Made by a program: the position numbers and the translations under genes. From the NCBI GenBank assembly GCA_903838095.1, contig CAILXE010000114.1:1-6076 (forward strand): 6,076 bases of DNA. Reading direction: 5' to 3'. This DNA is from an uncultured Chlorobiaceae bacterium (lineage in GTDB: Bacteria > Bacteroidota > Chlorobiia > Chlorobiales > Chlorobiaceae). Shown here piece after piece: positions 5,212 through 6,076 of this stretch; the stretch's first letter is position 1, and each line of letters opens with the position of its first letter. The notes under the pieces are model-generated. The model made no database searches, was not told where the DNA came from, and worked only from the letters and a program-made list of their open reading frames with translations.

Positions 5212-6076
5212 TCATACATGGGCGATCCCCTGTTTCTCTTCCATGAGCGCGATAAAGGTATCTTCAATCCCTGGTTGAATCACCGACACCGAGACATCAG
5301 TAAACCCTTCAGCCTGAAGAGCAGCAAGCAGCTCATCGGCCTTGACAGAGGGGCGGTTGTCGGTATAGTGCAGTGAGCTGCCGAAGGCATAGACGGAAGC
5401 GGCATGAGGAGAGGCTCGCAAGGCGCAGAGCAGCCGCCAGGTTTCGCGTGCACGAATTGCAAAGAGCGGTTTACGGAAGAGGGCGGTCATGCCGGTCGGG
5501 GTATCGAGAGCAAGCATCCTCCCCTCCTGCATAAAGGCTATACGGTCGCAGAGCACCGCTTCATCCATGTAGGGGGTTGAGACGAGAATGGTCATCCCCT
5601 GCTCCCTGAGGCGGCCGAGCATCTGCCAGAACTCCTGGCGTGATACGGCATCGACACCCGTTGTCGGTTCATCAAGAAACAGCACCTCCGGCCGATGCAC
5701 GAGCGCGCAGGAGAGGGCCAGCTTCTGCTTCATCCCGCCCGAAAGCTTGCCTGCCCGTCTTGTTTTGAAGGGCTCAAGCTGGCTGTAGATATCGCGGATC
5801 AGCTCATAATTCTTTTCAACCGTTGTGCCAAAAACCGAGGCAAAAAATCGGAGATTCTCTTCGACGCTCAGATCGGGATAGAGTGAGAATTTTCCCGGCA
5901 TGTAGCCTATGCGCTTGCGAATATCTCGGTAAGAGCGCACCACATCCAGTCCGAGCACCTCTGCCTTCCCCTCATCGGGAAGCAGCAGTGTTGCGAGAAT
6001 CCGAAAAAGGGTTGTTTTCCCCGCCCCGTCAGCACCGATAAAGCCGAACAGCTCCCCTTCTCCAACAGACAGGGTC
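5212..6076 (-). CDS. ABC transporter ATP-binding protein (first ATPase), 5' end outside the window
   Basis: The minus-strand frame is open to the right edge, giving 287 codons. The valine codon GTG at 5958 is internal, because upstream codons encode GELFGFIGADGAGKTT with the Walker A lysine. Roughly 25 N-terminal residues are missing. Motifs in order, numbered from the window edge: Walker A GADGAGKTT, the Q-loop region YMPGKFSLY with glycine (G61) where glutamine is usual, canonical signature LSGGMKQ, Walker B VLFLDE, and STPYMDEA with proline (P168) where the switch histidine is usual. A C-terminal domain follows, ending IEDTFIALMEE as in YbhF-type subunits. It leads the visible operon and lies 54 bases upstream of ATPase 2. 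It probably forms an asymmetric heterodimer with ATPase 2. Call certain; substrate unknown. Confidence 0.93.
   Translation of the reverse strand, partial: TLSVGEGELFGFIGADGAGKTTLFRILATLLLPDEGKAEVLGLDVVRSYRDIRKRIGYMPGKFSLYPDLSVEENLRFFASVFGTTVEKNYELIRDIYSQLEPFKTRRAGKLSGGMKQKLALSCALVHRPEVLFLDEPTTGVDAVSRQEFWQMLGRLREQGMTILVSTPYMDEAVLCDRIAFMQEGRMLALDTPTGMTALFRKPLFAIRARETWRLLCALRASPHAASVYAFGSSLHYTDNRPSVKADELLAALQAEGFTDVSVSVIQPGIEDTFIALMEEKQGIAHV

Overview
All supported genes in this window lie on the minus strand, so transcription runs from high to low coordinates. The outer parts are an ordinary bacterial ABC-2 type export operon: an ATPase truncated at the right edge (5212 to the window end), a second separate ATPase (4420-5157), and the N-terminus of an ABC-2 membrane permease truncated at the left edge (1-250). 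Two single-domain ATPases followed by a YbhS/YhhJ-like permease is the split form of a YbhF-S-R-type drug or small-molecule exporter. The protein style and the accessory genes suggest a Gram-negative bacterium, perhaps a green sulfur bacterium (Chlorobiaceae). That is an impression from family resemblance, not a proven assignment.

Between ATPase 2 and its expected partner permease sits about 4.16 kb of unrelated cargo. From right to left it holds a 265-bp AT-rich leader, a 947-residue TIR / NB-ARC / TPR protein (1307-4150), a 252-bp gap with a promoter and two palindromes, and a DUF1778 antitoxin / GNAT acetyltransferase toxin pair of the TacA-TacT type (773-1054 and 263-766). The permease starts 12 bases after the toxin stop codon.

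The cargo is flanked by a 13-base direct repeat with one mismatch (241-253 and 4405-4417). Each copy contains an ATG with the bases around a permease start. The copy next to ATPase 2 lies 5 bases past that gene's stop, with a good ribosome-binding site, which is where the permease would be expected to begin in an uninterrupted operon. I read this as insertion of a defence/addiction cassette at the permease start codon, with the reading frame rebuilt on the far side. No transposase or integrase is visible.

The TIR-NB-ARC-TPR protein has the layout of a bacterial NLR-like (STAND) immune receptor: a C-terminal sensor of nine 42-residue kinesin-light-chain-type TPRs, a nucleotide switch, and an N-terminal TIR that may degrade NAD+. 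The toxin-antitoxin pair may stabilise the cassette or act as a second abortive module. The permease now lies directly behind the toxin, so its expression probably depends on the cassette, particularly the TA promoter.
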